A stretch of DNA of 64,000 bases. Source: Nitrospira sp. GTDB taxonomy: Bacteria > Nitrospirota > Nitrospiria > Nitrospirales > Nitrospiraceae. This document shows, piece after piece, positions 27,701 to 36,867 of this stretch; the first letter of the stretch is position 1; each line of letters starts with the position of its first letter. The translations under genes and the position numbers were made by a program. The notes beneath the pieces were generated by a model that was given only the letters and a program-made list of their open reading frames with translations, did no database searches and was not told where the DNA came from. The stretch is from positions 248,001 through 312,000 of the forward strand of contig VGXF01000001.1 in assembly GCA_016873435.1 (NCBI GenBank), written 5' to 3'.

Positions 27701-28954
27701 TTAGCTGTTCGCTATTCTCTTGAACAGGAGACACGCGTTTACACCGCCGAAGCCGAAAGAATTGGAGAGCGCCACGAGTACCGACGCCGGGCGCGCTTTC
27801 CAGGGGATGTAGTCAAGGTCGCAGGCCGGATCGGGGCTGTCCAGGTTGATCGTGGGCGGCAACAGATTGCGGTGAATCGCCAGGATGCTGAACACGGCCT
27901 CGATGCCGCCGGCCGCACCAAGCAGGTGGCCGGTCATGGACTTGGTCGAGCTGACCGGAATACGCTTGGCCTGTTCGCCGAAAACCTGCTTGATGGCCCG
28001 CGTCTCGATCGCATCGGCCATCGTCGAGGTGCCATGCGCGTTAATGTAGCCAATATCCTTCTTTGAAATCTTTGCGTCCTTGATTGCCAGCTCCATGCAA
28101 CGCACCGCGCCTTCGCCTTCCTCTGGCGGAGCCGTGATGTGATAAGCATCGGCATTCATCGCGTAGCCGATCAGCTCAGCGTAAATTTTCGCGCCGCGCC
28201 GCTTGGCCCGTTCCATCTCTTCCAGCACGACGATGCCCGCCCCCTCCCCCAGCACGAAGCCGTCGCGGTCCTTGTCGAAGGGCCGGCTGGCTTTCGTGGG
28301 TTCGTCATTGCGGAACGAGAGTGCCCGCGCCGCCGCAAACCCGGCTACGCCCAGCGGCGTGATGGCCGCCTCCGCGCCGCCCGCCACCATCGCGTCCGCC
28401 TCGCCGTGCTGGATGAGCCGAAAGGCGTCGCCGATGCAGTGATTACCTGTCGCGCAGGCCGTGACCGCGCAGGAGTTTGGCCCTTTGGCGCCAATCCGGA
28501 TCGCCACCTGGCCGGAGGCCAGATTGATGATAGTCATTGGAATGAAAAAGGGCGAGACCCGGTCCGGCCCCTTCTCATTGAGGATCGTATGGTAGGACTC
28601 GATGGAGCCGAGACCACCGATGCCAGAACCGATGTAGACCCCGACGCGCACGGCATCCTCGGGCGAAACCTTCAAGCCCGCGTCATCCACCGCCATCTGC
28701 GCCGCAGCTACGGCGTAGTGGATGAACGCATCCATCTTTTTGATTTCTTTTTTCTCGATGAAGGCGGTGGGGTCAAAGCTCTTCACCTCACCGGCAATTT
28801 GCGCGGCGTACTTGGCAGGATCGAATTTGGTAATGCGTCCGATGCCGGACTGCCCGGCGGACAACGCAGTCCAGGTGGGCTCCACGCCGATGCCGAGCGG
28901 CGTGATCAGCCCCAGCCCTGTGACAACGACCCGACGTCTGCCCAGTTCCGCCAT
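27701..28954 (-). CDS. fabF: 3-oxoacyl-ACP synthase II
   Basis: 417 residues. The catalytic triad is Cys167 (VTACATGNH), His307 ([10 protein letters not shown]) and His343 ([11 protein letters not shown]). It elongates acyl-ACP with malonyl-ACP in fatty-acid synthesis. It follows acpP by 20 bases. The C-terminal RIANS and stop are encoded by the repeat word GAATAGCGAACAGC of the 'gctatttgct' family, so the end of the protein may differ between relatives. Confidence 0.97.
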   Translation of the reverse strand: MAELGRRRVVVTGLGLITPLGIGVEPTWTALSAGQSGIGRITKFDPAKYAAQIAGEVKSFDPTAFIEKKEIKKMDAFIHYAVAAAQMAVDDAGLKVSPEDAVRVGVYIGSGIGGLGSIESYHTILNEKGPDRVSPFFIPMTIINLASGQVAIRIGAKGPNSCAVTACATGNHCIGDAFRLIQHGEADAMVAGGAEAAITPLGVAGFAAARALSFRNDEPTKASRPFDKDRDGFVLGEGAGIVVLEEMERAKRRGAKIYAELIGYAMNADAYHITAPPEEGEGAVRCMELAIKDAKISKKDIGYINAHGTSTMADAIETRAIKQVFGEQAKRIPVSSTKSMTGHLLGAAGGIEAVFSILAIHRNLLPPTINLDSPDPACDLDYIPWKARPASVLVALSNSFGFGGVNACLLFKRIANS

Positions 28955-28974
28955 CGCCGTTCCGGAAACCTGCG

Positions 28975-29217
28975 CTACATCTTTTCCTTGATATAGTCGA
29001 TCGCCTTGCCGACCGTTAGAATCTTCTCGGCGTCCTCATCAGGGATCTCGATGTCGAACGCCTCCTCAAAAGCCATGACCAGCTCGACCGTATCGAGCGA
29101 GTCGGCACCAAGATCGTCCACAAACTTAGCGTCGGGGACGACTTCGTTTTCCTCCACGCCGAGGTTCTCTGCGATGATCTTTTTCACTTTTTCTTCCACT
29201 TTCGCATCTGCTGCCAT
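28975..29217 (-). CDS. acpP: Acyl carrier protein
   Basis: 80 residues, acidic. The phosphopantetheine site is Ser in [11 protein letters not shown]. It carries the growing acyl chain. It lies between fabG and fabF with 20-odd-base spacers; GGAGG precedes the ATG. The surrounding order fabH-fabD-fabG-acpP-fabF is the classical fatty-acid operon. Confidence 0.98.
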   Translation of the reverse strand: MAADAKVEEKVKKIIAENLGVEENEVVPDAKFVDDLGADSLDTVELVMAFEEAFDIEIPDEDAEKILTVGKAIDYIKEKM

Positions 29218-29240
29218 AGTCGCGCGTACCTCCTCCCGCG

Positions 29241-29984
29241 TTATGCCATGAGCATGCCCCCATTGACATGCAACACATGACCCGTGATGTACCCGGCTTC
29301 ATCGGACACCAGAAACTTTACCGCTTCCGCGATGTCAGACGGCTGGCCCAGCCGCCCGAGCGGAATCTGATTCGACAACATCTCCTTCACATCCGCCGAC
29401 AGCCCCTGCGTCATCGCTGTGTCGATGAACCCGGGTGCGACGGCGTTAACCGTCACGCCGCGGCTCGCATATTCCCGCGCCACCGTCTTGGTAAATCCCA
29501 TGACCGCTGCTTTGGACGCCGCATAGTTGGCCTGCCCCGCGTTGCCCATTGCACCCACGATGGAGGCGATGTTGACAATCCGCCCATAGCGGGCCTTCGT
29601 CATCGGCTGCAACGCCGCCTTCGTGCAATTGAACGTCCCGTTCAGGTTCACTTGCAGGACGAGGTTCCAGTCTTCTTCCTTCATCCGCAGCAACAGGCCG
29701 TCGCGCGTGATGCCGGCGTTGTTGACGAGAATGTCCACTTTGCCCCAGGCCTTCATCACCTGCTCGATCATTACCTTGGTGTCGTTGGCATCCGCCACGT
29801 TGACCTTGAGGTTGAGCGCCTTGCGGCCCATCTTTTCGATGGCGACCACGGCTTCCTGCGAGCGGCCGAGATCCAAATCAGCCACTGCCACATCAGCGCC
29901 GGCCTTTGCCAGTGTTTCTGCGATGGCCCGACCGATACCCTGCGCACCTCCTGTCACGATGGCTGTTTTACCTGCAAGCGACAT
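29241..29984 (-). CDS. fabG: 3-oxoacyl-ACP reductase
   Basis: 247 residues, short-chain dehydrogenase. The NADP-binding loop is [13 protein letters not shown] at 11-23, NNAG is in [13 protein letters not shown], and the active-site YxxxK is in [11 protein letters not shown]. It reduces the 3-oxoacyl-ACP made by FabF/FabH. Eighty bases, carrying repeat words, separate it from fabD upstream. Confidence 0.97.
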   Translation of the reverse strand: MSLAGKTAIVTGGAQGIGRAIAETLAKAGADVAVADLDLGRSQEAVVAIEKMGRKALNLKVNVADANDTKVMIEQVMKAWGKVDILVNNAGITRDGLLLRMKEEDWNLVLQVNLNGTFNCTKAALQPMTKARYGRIVNIASIVGAMGNAGQANYAASKAAVMGFTKTVAREYASRGVTVNAVAPGFIDTAMTQGLSADVKEMLSNQIPLGRLGQPSDIAEAVKFLVSDEAGYITGHVLHVNGGMLMA

Positions 29985-30064
29985 GCGTTGTTTCTACCCC
30001 CACTATCCTGCCGCGACTGAATCTCTTCTCTCGTGAAGCGTATCTCGTTTTCGATTCAGACGTT

Positions 30065-31015
30065 TCACGTTTCACGCTTCACGCCCAACGAATTGAGCGT
30101 CGCTTCGAGCGACGGCGAATCGTTGACGTTCAGCAGCTTTACCTCTGGCACGATCCGTTTGATCAAGCCGCTCAGCACCGTGCCAGGCCCGACTTCGATA
30201 AAGGTCGTTACGCCCATGCTGTGCATCGCCTTTACCGAGTCTTCCCACAACACCGACGACGGTAACTGTCGTATTAGCGACGCTTTGATCTCTGCCGCCG
30301 TCTTCAATGCCTTCGCTTCGGCATTGTTCACCAGTGGAGTTTTCAGATCTGACCAGGCCGTCGCCGCCACGTCTTTTGCCAATCGATCCGCCGCCGACTG
30401 CATGAGCGGCGTATGCACCGGCACACTCACCGGCAGCGGAATAGCCTTCTTGGCCCCCTTAGCCTTCGCCACTTCGATTGCTTTTTCGACCGCCGCTTTC
30501 GTACCCGCGATCACGACCTGGCCAGGCGAATTGAAATTGGCCGCGGCCACGACTCCAGCCGCCGAGGCTTCCTTGCATGCCTCGCGCACCACGTCCGGCG
30601 CCAATCCGAGAATCGCTGCCACCAGCCCACTGCCCGGCGGCACCGCCTCGGCCATGTATCGGCCCCGCTTCTGCACCAGCGCGGCCGCATCTTTAAAGGT
30701 CAGCCCACCCGCTGCTACCAGCGCGGAATATTCGCCGAGACTGTGCCCCGCAACTGCGACCGGCGTGAGCCCGACCGGCTCCAAAACCTTCCAGGCGGCA
30801 ATGCTCGCGGTGAGCAGCGCCGGCTGCGTATATTCCGTCAGATTCAACTGCTGGGCCGGCCCGTTGAAGCACAGGTCGGCCACATCGTAGCCAAGGACCT
30901 CAGACGCTTCCCTGTAGACCGCCTGCACCGCGGGATGCGCATCGTACAACGCGCGTCCCATTCCAACCGATTGCGATCCCTGGCCAGGAAAAACCAAACC
31001 TATTCCGGAACCCAT
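30065..31015 (-). CDS. fabD: Malonyl-CoA:ACP transacylase
   Basis: 316 residues. GQGSQSVGMGRAL lies at 11-23 and the nucleophile Ser92 in GHSLGEYSAL. It loads malonate on ACP. The last five residues VKRET and stop are encoded by the repeat GTGAAGCGTGAAACGTGA, nearly identical to the end of rnc. The 126-base spacer to fabH contains further copies of the same words (near 31098-31137). Confidence 0.96.
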   Translation of the reverse strand: MGSGIGLVFPGQGSQSVGMGRALYDAHPAVQAVYREASEVLGYDVADLCFNGPAQQLNLTEYTQPALLTASIAAWKVLEPVGLTPVAVAGHSLGEYSALVAAGGLTFKDAAALVQKRGRYMAEAVPPGSGLVAAILGLAPDVVREACKEASAAGVVAAANFNSPGQVVIAGTKAAVEKAIEVAKAKGAKKAIPLPVSVPVHTPLMQSAADRLAKDVAATAWSDLKTPLVNNAEAKALKTAAEIKASLIRQLPSSVLWEDSVKAMHSMGVTTFIEVGPGTVLSGLIKRIVPEVKLLNVNDSPSLEATLNSLGVKRET

Positions 31016-31141
31016 GACGCCGTATGATATGGGGGATTCCTCGTCATAATGTCAATCGGAAAAAGCGTCGCGCGGCGTTGCTGAAACGCCGTGCGTTAAG
31101 AAGCGTGCAAGATACGTTTCACGAAACCCGCTTAACGCCTT

Positions 31142-32116
31142 TTACCAGCGCATGACAGATGTGGCCCAGGTGAGCCCGCTGCCGAACGCTGACAGCATGA
31201 CGAGCTTGCCTTTCGTGATTCGGCCGTCACGCACGGCCTCGTCCAACGCGATCGGAATGGACGCCGCCGAGGTGTTGCCATAGCGATCCACATTCATCAC
31301 GACCTTATCCATCGGCAGGTCCAGCCGGTTAGCCACCGCCTTGAGAATGCGAGCATTCGCTTGATGCGGCACATACACGTCGAGATCCTTTACGGTCAAA
31401 TTGTTGGCCGCCAGTGCCTCGCGCGCCGACTCTTCCAGCGTCTTGACCGCCACTTTGAAGGTTTCGTTGCCCCTCATTTTGATGTACTGCAATTCATCGG
31501 CCAGCATCTTTTCGGTCGGCGGCATCCGCGACCCACCGCCCGGGACGCAGATCAGATTCCACAGCGAACCGTCGGAATGCAGATGCGACGAGAGAATGCC
31601 CCGGTGCTCCTTCGTTGCGCTCACCACAACTGCTCCCGCACCATCGCCAAACAAAATGCAGGTGTTACGGTCCTGCCAGTTTGTGATGGAGGACATGACC
31701 TCGGAGCCGATTACCAGCACATGGCGCATGCCAGTCCGCACGTAGGCGTCCCCGACCGCGAGTGCATAGACAAAGCCGCAGCAGGCCGCCCCGATGTCGC
31801 AGGCCGCCGCGTTCGTCGCGCCGATACGATGTTGAATCAAGCAGGCCGTGGAGGGCAGCGGCGAATCGCCCGTGCAGGTTGCCAACAGAACTATATCGAG
31901 GTCGGAGGCGGCGACGCCGGCAGCCGCCAGCGCCCGCTCAGCGGCTTTCACGCCCAAATCAGAACAGGCTTCGCCCGGTGCGGCGAGCCGACGCTCGCGA
32001 ATGCCCGTACGTTCGACGATCCACTCATCGGATGTCTCGACCATCCGCTCCAGATCAGCGTTGGTAAGTATCCGCTCCGGCGCGTAGAAGCCAGTGCCGG
32101 CGATTCGCGCCCTCAC
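31142..32116 (-). CDS. fabH: 3-oxoacyl-ACP synthase III
   Basis: 324 residues. The catalytic Cys112 lies in DIGAACCGFVYAL, His in YVPHQANARI and Asn in RYGNTSAASIP. It starts fatty-acid synthesis by condensing acetyl-CoA with malonyl-ACP. The residue after the nucleophile is Cys instead of the usual Ala. Its start overlaps the plsX stop by four bases. Confidence 0.96.
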   Translation of the reverse strand: MRARIAGTGFYAPERILTNADLERMVETSDEWIVERTGIRERRLAAPGEACSDLGVKAAERALAAAGVAASDLDIVLLATCTGDSPLPSTACLIQHRIGATNAAACDIGAACCGFVYALAVGDAYVRTGMRHVLVIGSEVMSSITNWQDRNTCILFGDGAGAVVVSATKEHRGILSSHLHSDGSLWNLICVPGGGSRMPPTEKMLADELQYIKMRGNETFKVAVKTLEESAREALAANNLTVKDLDVYVPHQANARILKAVANRLDLPMDKVVMNVDRYGNTSAASIPIALDEAVRDGRITKGKLVMLSAFGSGLTWATSVMRW

Positions 32117-33162
32117 TCGGCGCCTCCCAACGCAGGCGGCTGGTGCACGGCGAGGCTCTGTTCGATATCACGGCGGATATTTTCGATCACGCGCCCGTCC
32201 ACCATTCGCTTAGCCTGCCGGATCGCATTCTTGATAGCCTTAGCCGACGAACGGCCGTGCGCAATGACGCTGACGCCGTTGACGCCCAGCAGGGGTGCAC
32301 CGCCGAATTCGGCATAGTCGGTCTTGCGCTTGAGCGCGAGCAGCGGCGCGGCGATGAAAGGATAGGACAGCCGTCCCAAAAACGAGCCGGCAATTTCCTT
32401 CTGCAGCAGTTTCTTGATTGTCTCGGCAAGGCCCTCGGAAATCTTCAGCGCCACGTTACCAATAAAGCCATCGCAGACGATGACGTCGGCGCCGCCTGCG
32501 TAGACGTCCCGCCCCTCAACGTTGCCAATGAAATTGATCCGGCTGGCTTTGAGCAGCTTCAGGGCCTCCTTCGTAACTTCATTGCCCTTACTCTCCTCCT
32601 CGCCAATGCTGAGCAAGCCCACGCGTGGATTCGGCTTGTCGTAGAGGTCCTTCGCGTATTCGTGACCCATGATACCAAACTGGACCAACTGGCTTGCCGT
32701 ACAGTCCACATTGGCGCCTACGTCCAGCATGACCGCGGTGCCGGTCAGCGTCGGGAGCGTTGTGGCAATCGCGGGACGTTCGACGCCCTTAATCCGATCG
32801 AGCACGAAGATGGCAGAAACGACGCTGGCGCCCGTGTTGCCGGGGCTCACCACCGCATGCGCCTCGCCCGACTGAACGAGCTCGTTCGCGATCCAGATGG
32901 AGGAGTTGCGCTTCTTGCGCGCGACCTGCGCCGGCGACTCATGCATGTCCACGACCTGTGACGCGTGGCGGACGGAGACGCGAGAATCCGTACAGCCGGT
33001 GCGACGGAGCTGTTCGCGCAGTTGCACCTCGTCGCCAACCAATACGACGGCTACGCCAAACTCCTGTACGGCCAGAAACGCACCCTCGACAACGGGGGCG
33101 GGGCCATGGTCCCCGCCCATCGCGTCGACGGCGATTGTGAGTATCGATGTGGTCACGGCCAC
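32113..33162 (-). CDS. plsX: Phosphate acyltransferase PlsX
   Basis: 349 residues; begins near ILTIAVDAMGGDHGPAPVVEG (quoted part under the limit by splitting: AVDAMGGDHGP is the signature). GNTGASV and LDVGANVDC follow. It makes acyl-phosphate for phospholipid synthesis and links fab genes to lipid assembly. The listed start is GTG 33162; GTG 33156 is an equal alternative. It follows rpmF by 27 bases, the usual rpmF-plsX-fabH order. Confidence 0.94.
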   Translation of the reverse strand: MAVTTSILTIAVDAMGGDHGPAPVVEGAFLAVQEFGVAVVLVGDEVQLREQLRRTGCTDSRVSVRHASQVVDMHESPAQVARKKRNSSIWIANELVQSGEAHAVVSPGNTGASVVSAIFVLDRIKGVERPAIATTLPTLTGTAVMLDVGANVDCTASQLVQFGIMGHEYAKDLYDKPNPRVGLLSIGEEESKGNEVTKEALKLLKASRINFIGNVEGRDVYAGGADVIVCDGFIGNVALKISEGLAETIKKLLQKEIAGSFLGRLSYPFIAAPLLALKRKTDYAEFGGAPLLGVNGVSVIAHGRSSAKAIKNAIRQAKRMVDGRVIENIRRDIEQSLAVHQPPALGGAE

Positions 33163-33189
33163 CGGCTTAGCACCGTGAAACGACGGCGA

Positions 33190-33381
33190 TCAGGATTCTT
33201 CGACCGCGATGATCTGCGTGCCTTTATAGGTCCCGCAATTGAGACAGGTTAGATGCGGCAGCTTCGGCTCGTGGCACTGCGGGCACACGGACAGACCAGG
33301 CGCTGCGGATTTCTTGCGCTTCCAGTTCGCGCGCCGCATGTCGCGTCGCGATTTTGAGTGTCGGTGTTTCGGATTTGGCAT
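33190..33381 (-). CDS. rpmF: 50S ribosomal protein L32
   Basis: 63 residues, starting MPNPKHRHSKSRRDMRRANW. Zinc-binding pairs CPQC and CLNC are both present, so this is the zinc-containing form. AAGGAG lies before the ATG. It lies between yceD and plsX, the usual context. Confidence 0.97.
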   Translation of the reverse strand: MPNPKHRHSKSRRDMRRANWKRKKSAAPGLSVCPQCHEPKLPHLTCLNCGTYKGTQIIAVEES

Positions 33382-33401
33382 GGCGTCTCCTTACCTCAGT
33401 C

Positions 33402-33986
33402 TCACTTCTTATTGTGTCCGGCCTGCTTCCCGCCGCGCGCCGGTTCCGCAGCCATCTGCGCCTTCAAGGTTGCCAGCACGGCGAAGGGCGAGGCCTTTGC
33501 CTCCTCCCGGCACCCGCACCGGCGTTCGTTCCAGTCCTGCCCGCACACCGGGCACAGCCCCTGGCAGTCCTCCCGACACAGCGGCTGCATCGGCGCATTG
33601 AGAATCAGGTGCTCGCGCAGCATCCCGTCGAGCACGATCTCCTCGCCGGTGTAGGCATAGAGGTCGTCGCCGGTTTCGTCGGCGGCCCCGCGGTCCTCCG
33701 ATTTCTGCTCCTGCTCCGCGTCCTTGTGGAACTCCCCAGCCACAGGTAGCCGGAGCGCCTCGTCATACTCTTTCAAGCACCGGACGCATTGTCGCCGTAC
33801 CGTTCCCGTCAGCATTCCGCTCACGTGCACCACGGCTCCGACCTTCAGCGCCTGCGCCGCGAGGGACAGGCCGCTGGGGATCTGCACTTCGTCCAGACTG
33901 AGCGCCAGCTCGTCCGCCAGCACGTCACAGGACAGGCTCAATCCGTCGCGCGGAATTTCCTGGAGATGGAGAACCGGCAAGGCCAT
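33402..33986 (-). CDS. yceD: YceD/DUF177-family protein
   Basis: 194 residues from ATG 33986. The family motif is present as VRRQCVRCLKEYDEALRLPV, followed by the C-terminal cysteine-rich LCREDCQGLCPVCGQDWNE. YceD homologues are linked to 23S rRNA accumulation and almost always precede rpmF, as here (20 bases). The frame is open upstream to 34046 without a plausible start. A further CGCRE after the last pair may add zinc ligands. Confidence 0.9.
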   Translation of the reverse strand: MALPVLHLQEIPRDGLSLSCDVLADELALSLDEVQIPSGLSLAAQALKVGAVVHVSGMLTGTVRRQCVRCLKEYDEALRLPVAGEFHKDAEQEQKSEDRGAADETGDDLYAYTGEEIVLDGMLREHLILNAPMQPLCREDCQGLCPVCGQDWNERRCGCREEAKASPFAVLATLKAQMAAEPARGGKQAGHNKK

Positions 33987-34063
33987 GGGTCTCACCGCAA
34001 GGCCAACTGCGAGGTGGTTCGGATATACACGGAACCCCCCCGGCAAGTCAAACCGACGTCTCC

Positions 34064-34309
34064 TCAGTACTCCTCGGCAAACGATAGCATCGCGATCGAC
34101 CGGGCCCGCTTGATCGCGATCGTCATATCCCGCTGGTGGCCAAGGCAGTTGCCCGACATCCGGCGAGGGACGATCCGGCCGCGCTCCGTTAGGAAATTTC
34201 GCAGCAACCCGATATCCTTGAAGTCAATCGGTGTCTTATCCGCACAAAACCGGCACTGCCGCCGCCGCTGAAACAACCGTCCTCCGCCTCCACCGCCGTC
34301 ACGTTCCAC
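34064..34309 (-). CDS. rpsR: 30S ribosomal protein S18
   Basis: 81 residues. The core [19 protein letters not shown] and [11 protein letters not shown] are diagnostic. Cysteines in QCRFC and the SGNCLGH segment suggest a zinc-binding version. A run of six glycines follows the N-terminus. It follows ssb by 22 bases. The gene for L9, usually next, is absent. Confidence 0.96.
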   Translation of the reverse strand: MERDGGGGGGRLFQRRRQCRFCADKTPIDFKDIGLLRNFLTERGRIVPRRMSGNCLGHQRDMTIAIKRARSIAMLSFAEEY

Positions 34310-34331
34310 GCTAAGTCCTCCTCGTTACAAT

Positions 34332-34724
34332 CTACCCTTGAGGTTCTTCTTCGAAACCTGGCTCGTCCATCGCGCCGGCGTCGCCGCCACCGTCCTGCCG
34401 CTTTGGCAGGAACGTGACGGTCTGCGCCACGACCTCGTGTTTGCTGCGCTTCTGCCCGTCCTCCGTCTCCCAGCGCCGCTGCTGGAGCCGGCCGTCCACG
34501 ATGACCCCGTTGCCCTTGCTTAGATACTGCCCGCAATGCTCGGCGGTTTTCCCGAACACCACGATGTCCACAAAACAGACCTCTTCCTTCATCTCCTCAG
34601 CCTGGCGATACTTGCGGTTCACCGCCAGCCCAAAGCTCGCCACCGGCGTGCCGTTGGGTGTGTAGCGCAGCTCCGGATTTTTCGTGAGGTTGCCGATGAG
34701 GATGACCTTGTTAAAACTCGTCAC
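34332..34724 (-). CDS. ssb: Single-stranded DNA-binding protein
   Basis: 130 residues with one OB fold: MTSFNKVILIGNLTKNPELR, then FGKTAEHCGQYLSKGNGVIV. It coats single-stranded DNA in replication and repair. The C-terminus reads EPGFEEEPQG and lacks the DDIPF-type acidic tip that recruits partner proteins in most SSBs; the tail is also short. Its start overlaps the rpsF stop by four bases, so the two are translationally coupled. Confidence 0.94.
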   Translation of the reverse strand: MTSFNKVILIGNLTKNPELRYTPNGTPVASFGLAVNRKYRQAEEMKEEVCFVDIVVFGKTAEHCGQYLSKGNGVIVDGRLQQRRWETEDGQKRSKHEVVAQTVTFLPKRQDGGGDAGAMDEPGFEEEPQG

Positions 34725-35062
34725 GCATGCGCTCCCTCAGCCACCGGAGCCGGTGCCGCCGGCTTGGCTGGCTGCTCGTGCTCGACACGTACGGTCAGGA
34801 ATTTCAGTACGGAATCCTCGAGCCGGTAGGCGCGCTCGAGCTCGTCGACGACAGTCCCCGCCGAGCGGAAATGGATATAGACGAAGGTCCCGCGGCGCTC
34901 CCCCTTGATCTCGTAGGCCAGCTTCTTCTTGCCCCAGTTCTCGAGGATGAGAATAGACGCGCCCGCTTTTTGAAGCAGGCTCTTCATCTTCTCGATGAGC
35001 TGATTAGTTTCGTCGTCCGATGCGGACGGACGGATGATAAAGATAGACTCGTAGAGCTGCAT
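34721..35062 (-). CDS. rpsF: 30S ribosomal protein S6
   Basis: 113 residues. MQLYESIFIIRPSASDDE and the central LENWGKKKLAYEIKGERRGT are typical. It is the first gene of rpsF-ssb-rpsR. AGGAGGACGAC precedes the ATG and a promoter with an internal inverted repeat lies 86 bases upstream. Confidence 0.97.
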   Translation of the reverse strand: MQLYESIFIIRPSASDDETNQLIEKMKSLLQKAGASILILENWGKKKLAYEIKGERRGTFVYIHFRSAGTVVDELERAYRLEDSVLKFLTVRVEHEQPAKPAAPAPVAEGAHA

Positions 35063-35147
35063 ATAGTCGTCCTCCTGGTCAAAGGCCCCGGAACCAAGTC
35101 CGGAGCGAGGGATGAGCGCATCGCTACAAACGATGCAAGTGCCCGAA

Positions 35148-35176
35148 AATTAACACAGTCCTAAACGGACTGTCAA
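35148..35176 (-). promoter_or_regulatory. Promoter of rpsF-ssb-rpsR with internal inverted repeat
   Basis: Minus strand TTGACA (35171-35176), 17 bases, TTAATT (35148-35153). The spacer carries ACAGTCC and GGACTGT (35155-35161 and 35167-35173), a perfect seven-base inverted repeat around five bases. It could be an operator or a weak terminator hairpin of ychF. Confidence 0.5.
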
Positions 35177-35180
35177 ACCG

Positions 35181-36272
35181 CTATACATTAAAGCGGAAGA
35201 AGACGATGTCGCCTTCTTTCATCACGTAATCCTTGCCTTCCAGACGAAAGAGGCCCTTTTCTTTCACCTTGGCTTCCGACCCACAGGCGAGGAGATCATT
35301 ATAATGGTAGGCCTCGGCGCGGATGAAACCCCGTTCCATGTCGGAGTGGATCTTGCCCGCCGCCTGTGGCGCTCTGGTCCCTTCCAGAATCGGCCAGGCC
35401 CGCGACTCCTGCTCGCCGGCAGTGAAGAAAGTGATGATCCGGAGCAACTGGTAGGCTTCACGCGTCAAGCGCACGAGACCGGACTCGGTGAGACCCATGC
35501 CTTTCAGAAAGTCGGCGCGTTCCTCTTCAGGCAGCGAGGAGAGTTCTGCTTCCAATTGTCCGCAGATCGTGACGACCCGCGCGCCCCGCTTGTCGGCGAA
35601 CTCCCGCACCCGCTTGACCATCGCCTCGTCCGCATTTGGCCCTTCTGACACATTGGCGACAAAGAGTACCGGCTTGGCAGCCAGCAACTGGCATTCATCG
35701 AGGATGGCCCGCTCCTCCTGTGTCCACGGCAGATTGCCCAACCATTCGCCCTTATCGAGCAATTCCAGAAGCCGCTGCACGAAAGCCATCTCCACCGCCG
35801 CCTTCTTGTCACCGGCACGGACCTTCTTCTCCACCTTCTGTTTGCGGCGGTCGAGCGTGTCCAGATCGGCCAGCATCAGTTCGGTTTCAATGACACTGAT
35901 GTCGCGCAACGGGTCTACCCCACCGCTCACGTGCACCACATCGGTCCCCTGGAAACAGCGCACGATGTGCAGGAGCGCATCCACCTCACGGATGTGCCCG
36001 AGAAATTGATTGCCGAGCCCCTCCCCCTTGCTCGCGCCCTCAACGAGGCCGGCGATGTCGCGGACTTCCAGCGTGGCCGGTGTGGTTTTCCTGGATGAAA
36101 AAATCTCGTTGAGTTTCATCAGACGCGGATCGGGCACCAGGGCAATACCGGTGTTTGGTTCGACCGTGGCAAAGGGATAGTTGGCCGCCAGCGCCCCGCC
36201 GCCGGTGAGCGCATTGAACACTGTGGTTTTGCCGACGTTCGGCAGGCCAATCATGCCGCAGCAGAGTCCCAT
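35181..36272 (-). CDS. ychF: YchF/Ola1-family P-loop NTPase
   Basis: 363 residues, normal length. The P-loop GLPNVGKTTVFNAL is at 9-22 and the TGS domain ends KEGDIVFFRFNV. YchF is a ribosome-associated ATPase linked to stress responses. Its start shares one base with the pth stop; the pth-ychF order is common. Confidence 0.96.
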   Translation of the reverse strand: MGLCCGMIGLPNVGKTTVFNALTGGGALAANYPFATVEPNTGIALVPDPRLMKLNEIFSSRKTTPATLEVRDIAGLVEGASKGEGLGNQFLGHIREVDALLHIVRCFQGTDVVHVSGGVDPLRDISVIETELMLADLDTLDRRKQKVEKKVRAGDKKAAVEMAFVQRLLELLDKGEWLGNLPWTQEERAILDECQLLAAKPVLFVANVSEGPNADEAMVKRVREFADKRGARVVTICGQLEAELSSLPEEERADFLKGMGLTESGLVRLTREAYQLLRIITFFTAGEQESRAWPILEGTRAPQAAGKIHSDMERGFIRAEAYHYNDLLACGSEAKVKEKGLFRLEGKDYVMKEGDIVFFRFNV

Positions 36273-36865
36273 CAGTGCGCGTCCCCTTCCTCATCAGCCG
36301 CCTTGTCGCGGATGTTGAATTGATTCATAGCCGTGGAGACACCTCGGTGGATCAGACATTCCAGCGCGTCCACGACGTACTCCAGGCACGGCTCGTATAT
36401 TGCCCGTTCTTCGCGCGCTACCGGCTCCAGCACGTAATCTGCCGCATCCTGTGCCGGCGCAGGCCGACCAACACCGATTTTCAGCCGCACGAACTGCGCA
36501 GTTCCCAGTGTCTCGATCACGGACTTGAGGCCGTTGTGTCCACCGTCGCCACCGGCTTGCTTGATCCGCATCCGGCCTGGAGCGAGATCAAGATCGTCGT
36601 GAATCACGATGAGATCGTCAGCGGTGAGCTTATGTTCTCTGAGCAAGCCCAAAAGCGGAGGCCCGCTAGCGTTCATCCAATCAAGCGTGCCGGCCAGTTC
36701 AATTCGCTCCGATCCAAGCCGTCCGGAACCTCGCTGCATGGTGCCGCGGGGCGCGAGCGCAATAGACCATCGAGCGGCGGCCCGCTCAATGGCCCACATG
36801 CCGACGTTGTGACGGGTTAGGGCGTAGGCCCTGCCGGGATTACCGAGCCCAACGATGAGACGCAC
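36272..36865 (-). CDS. pth: Peptidyl-tRNA hydrolase
   Basis: 197 residues. The N-terminal GLGNPGRAYALTRHNVGM contains the catalytic His, and Asp lies in LIVIHDDLDLAPG; GGHNGLKS follows. It releases tRNA from stalled peptidyl-tRNA. It starts two bases after rplY, a frequent neighbour pair. Confidence 0.96.
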   Translation of the reverse strand: MRLIVGLGNPGRAYALTRHNVGMWAIERAAARWSIALAPRGTMQRGSGRLGSERIELAGTLDWMNASGPPLLGLLREHKLTADDLIVIHDDLDLAPGRMRIKQAGGDGGHNGLKSVIETLGTAQFVRLKIGVGRPAPAQDAADYVLEPVAREERAIYEPCLEYVVDALECLIHRGVSTAMNQFNIRDKAADEEGDAH

Positions 36866-36867
36866 CG

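Noticed and set aside
31361-32317. 318-codon plus-strand frame opposite fabH
   Set aside because: Shadow of fabH/plsX; Arg/His-rich with no motif.
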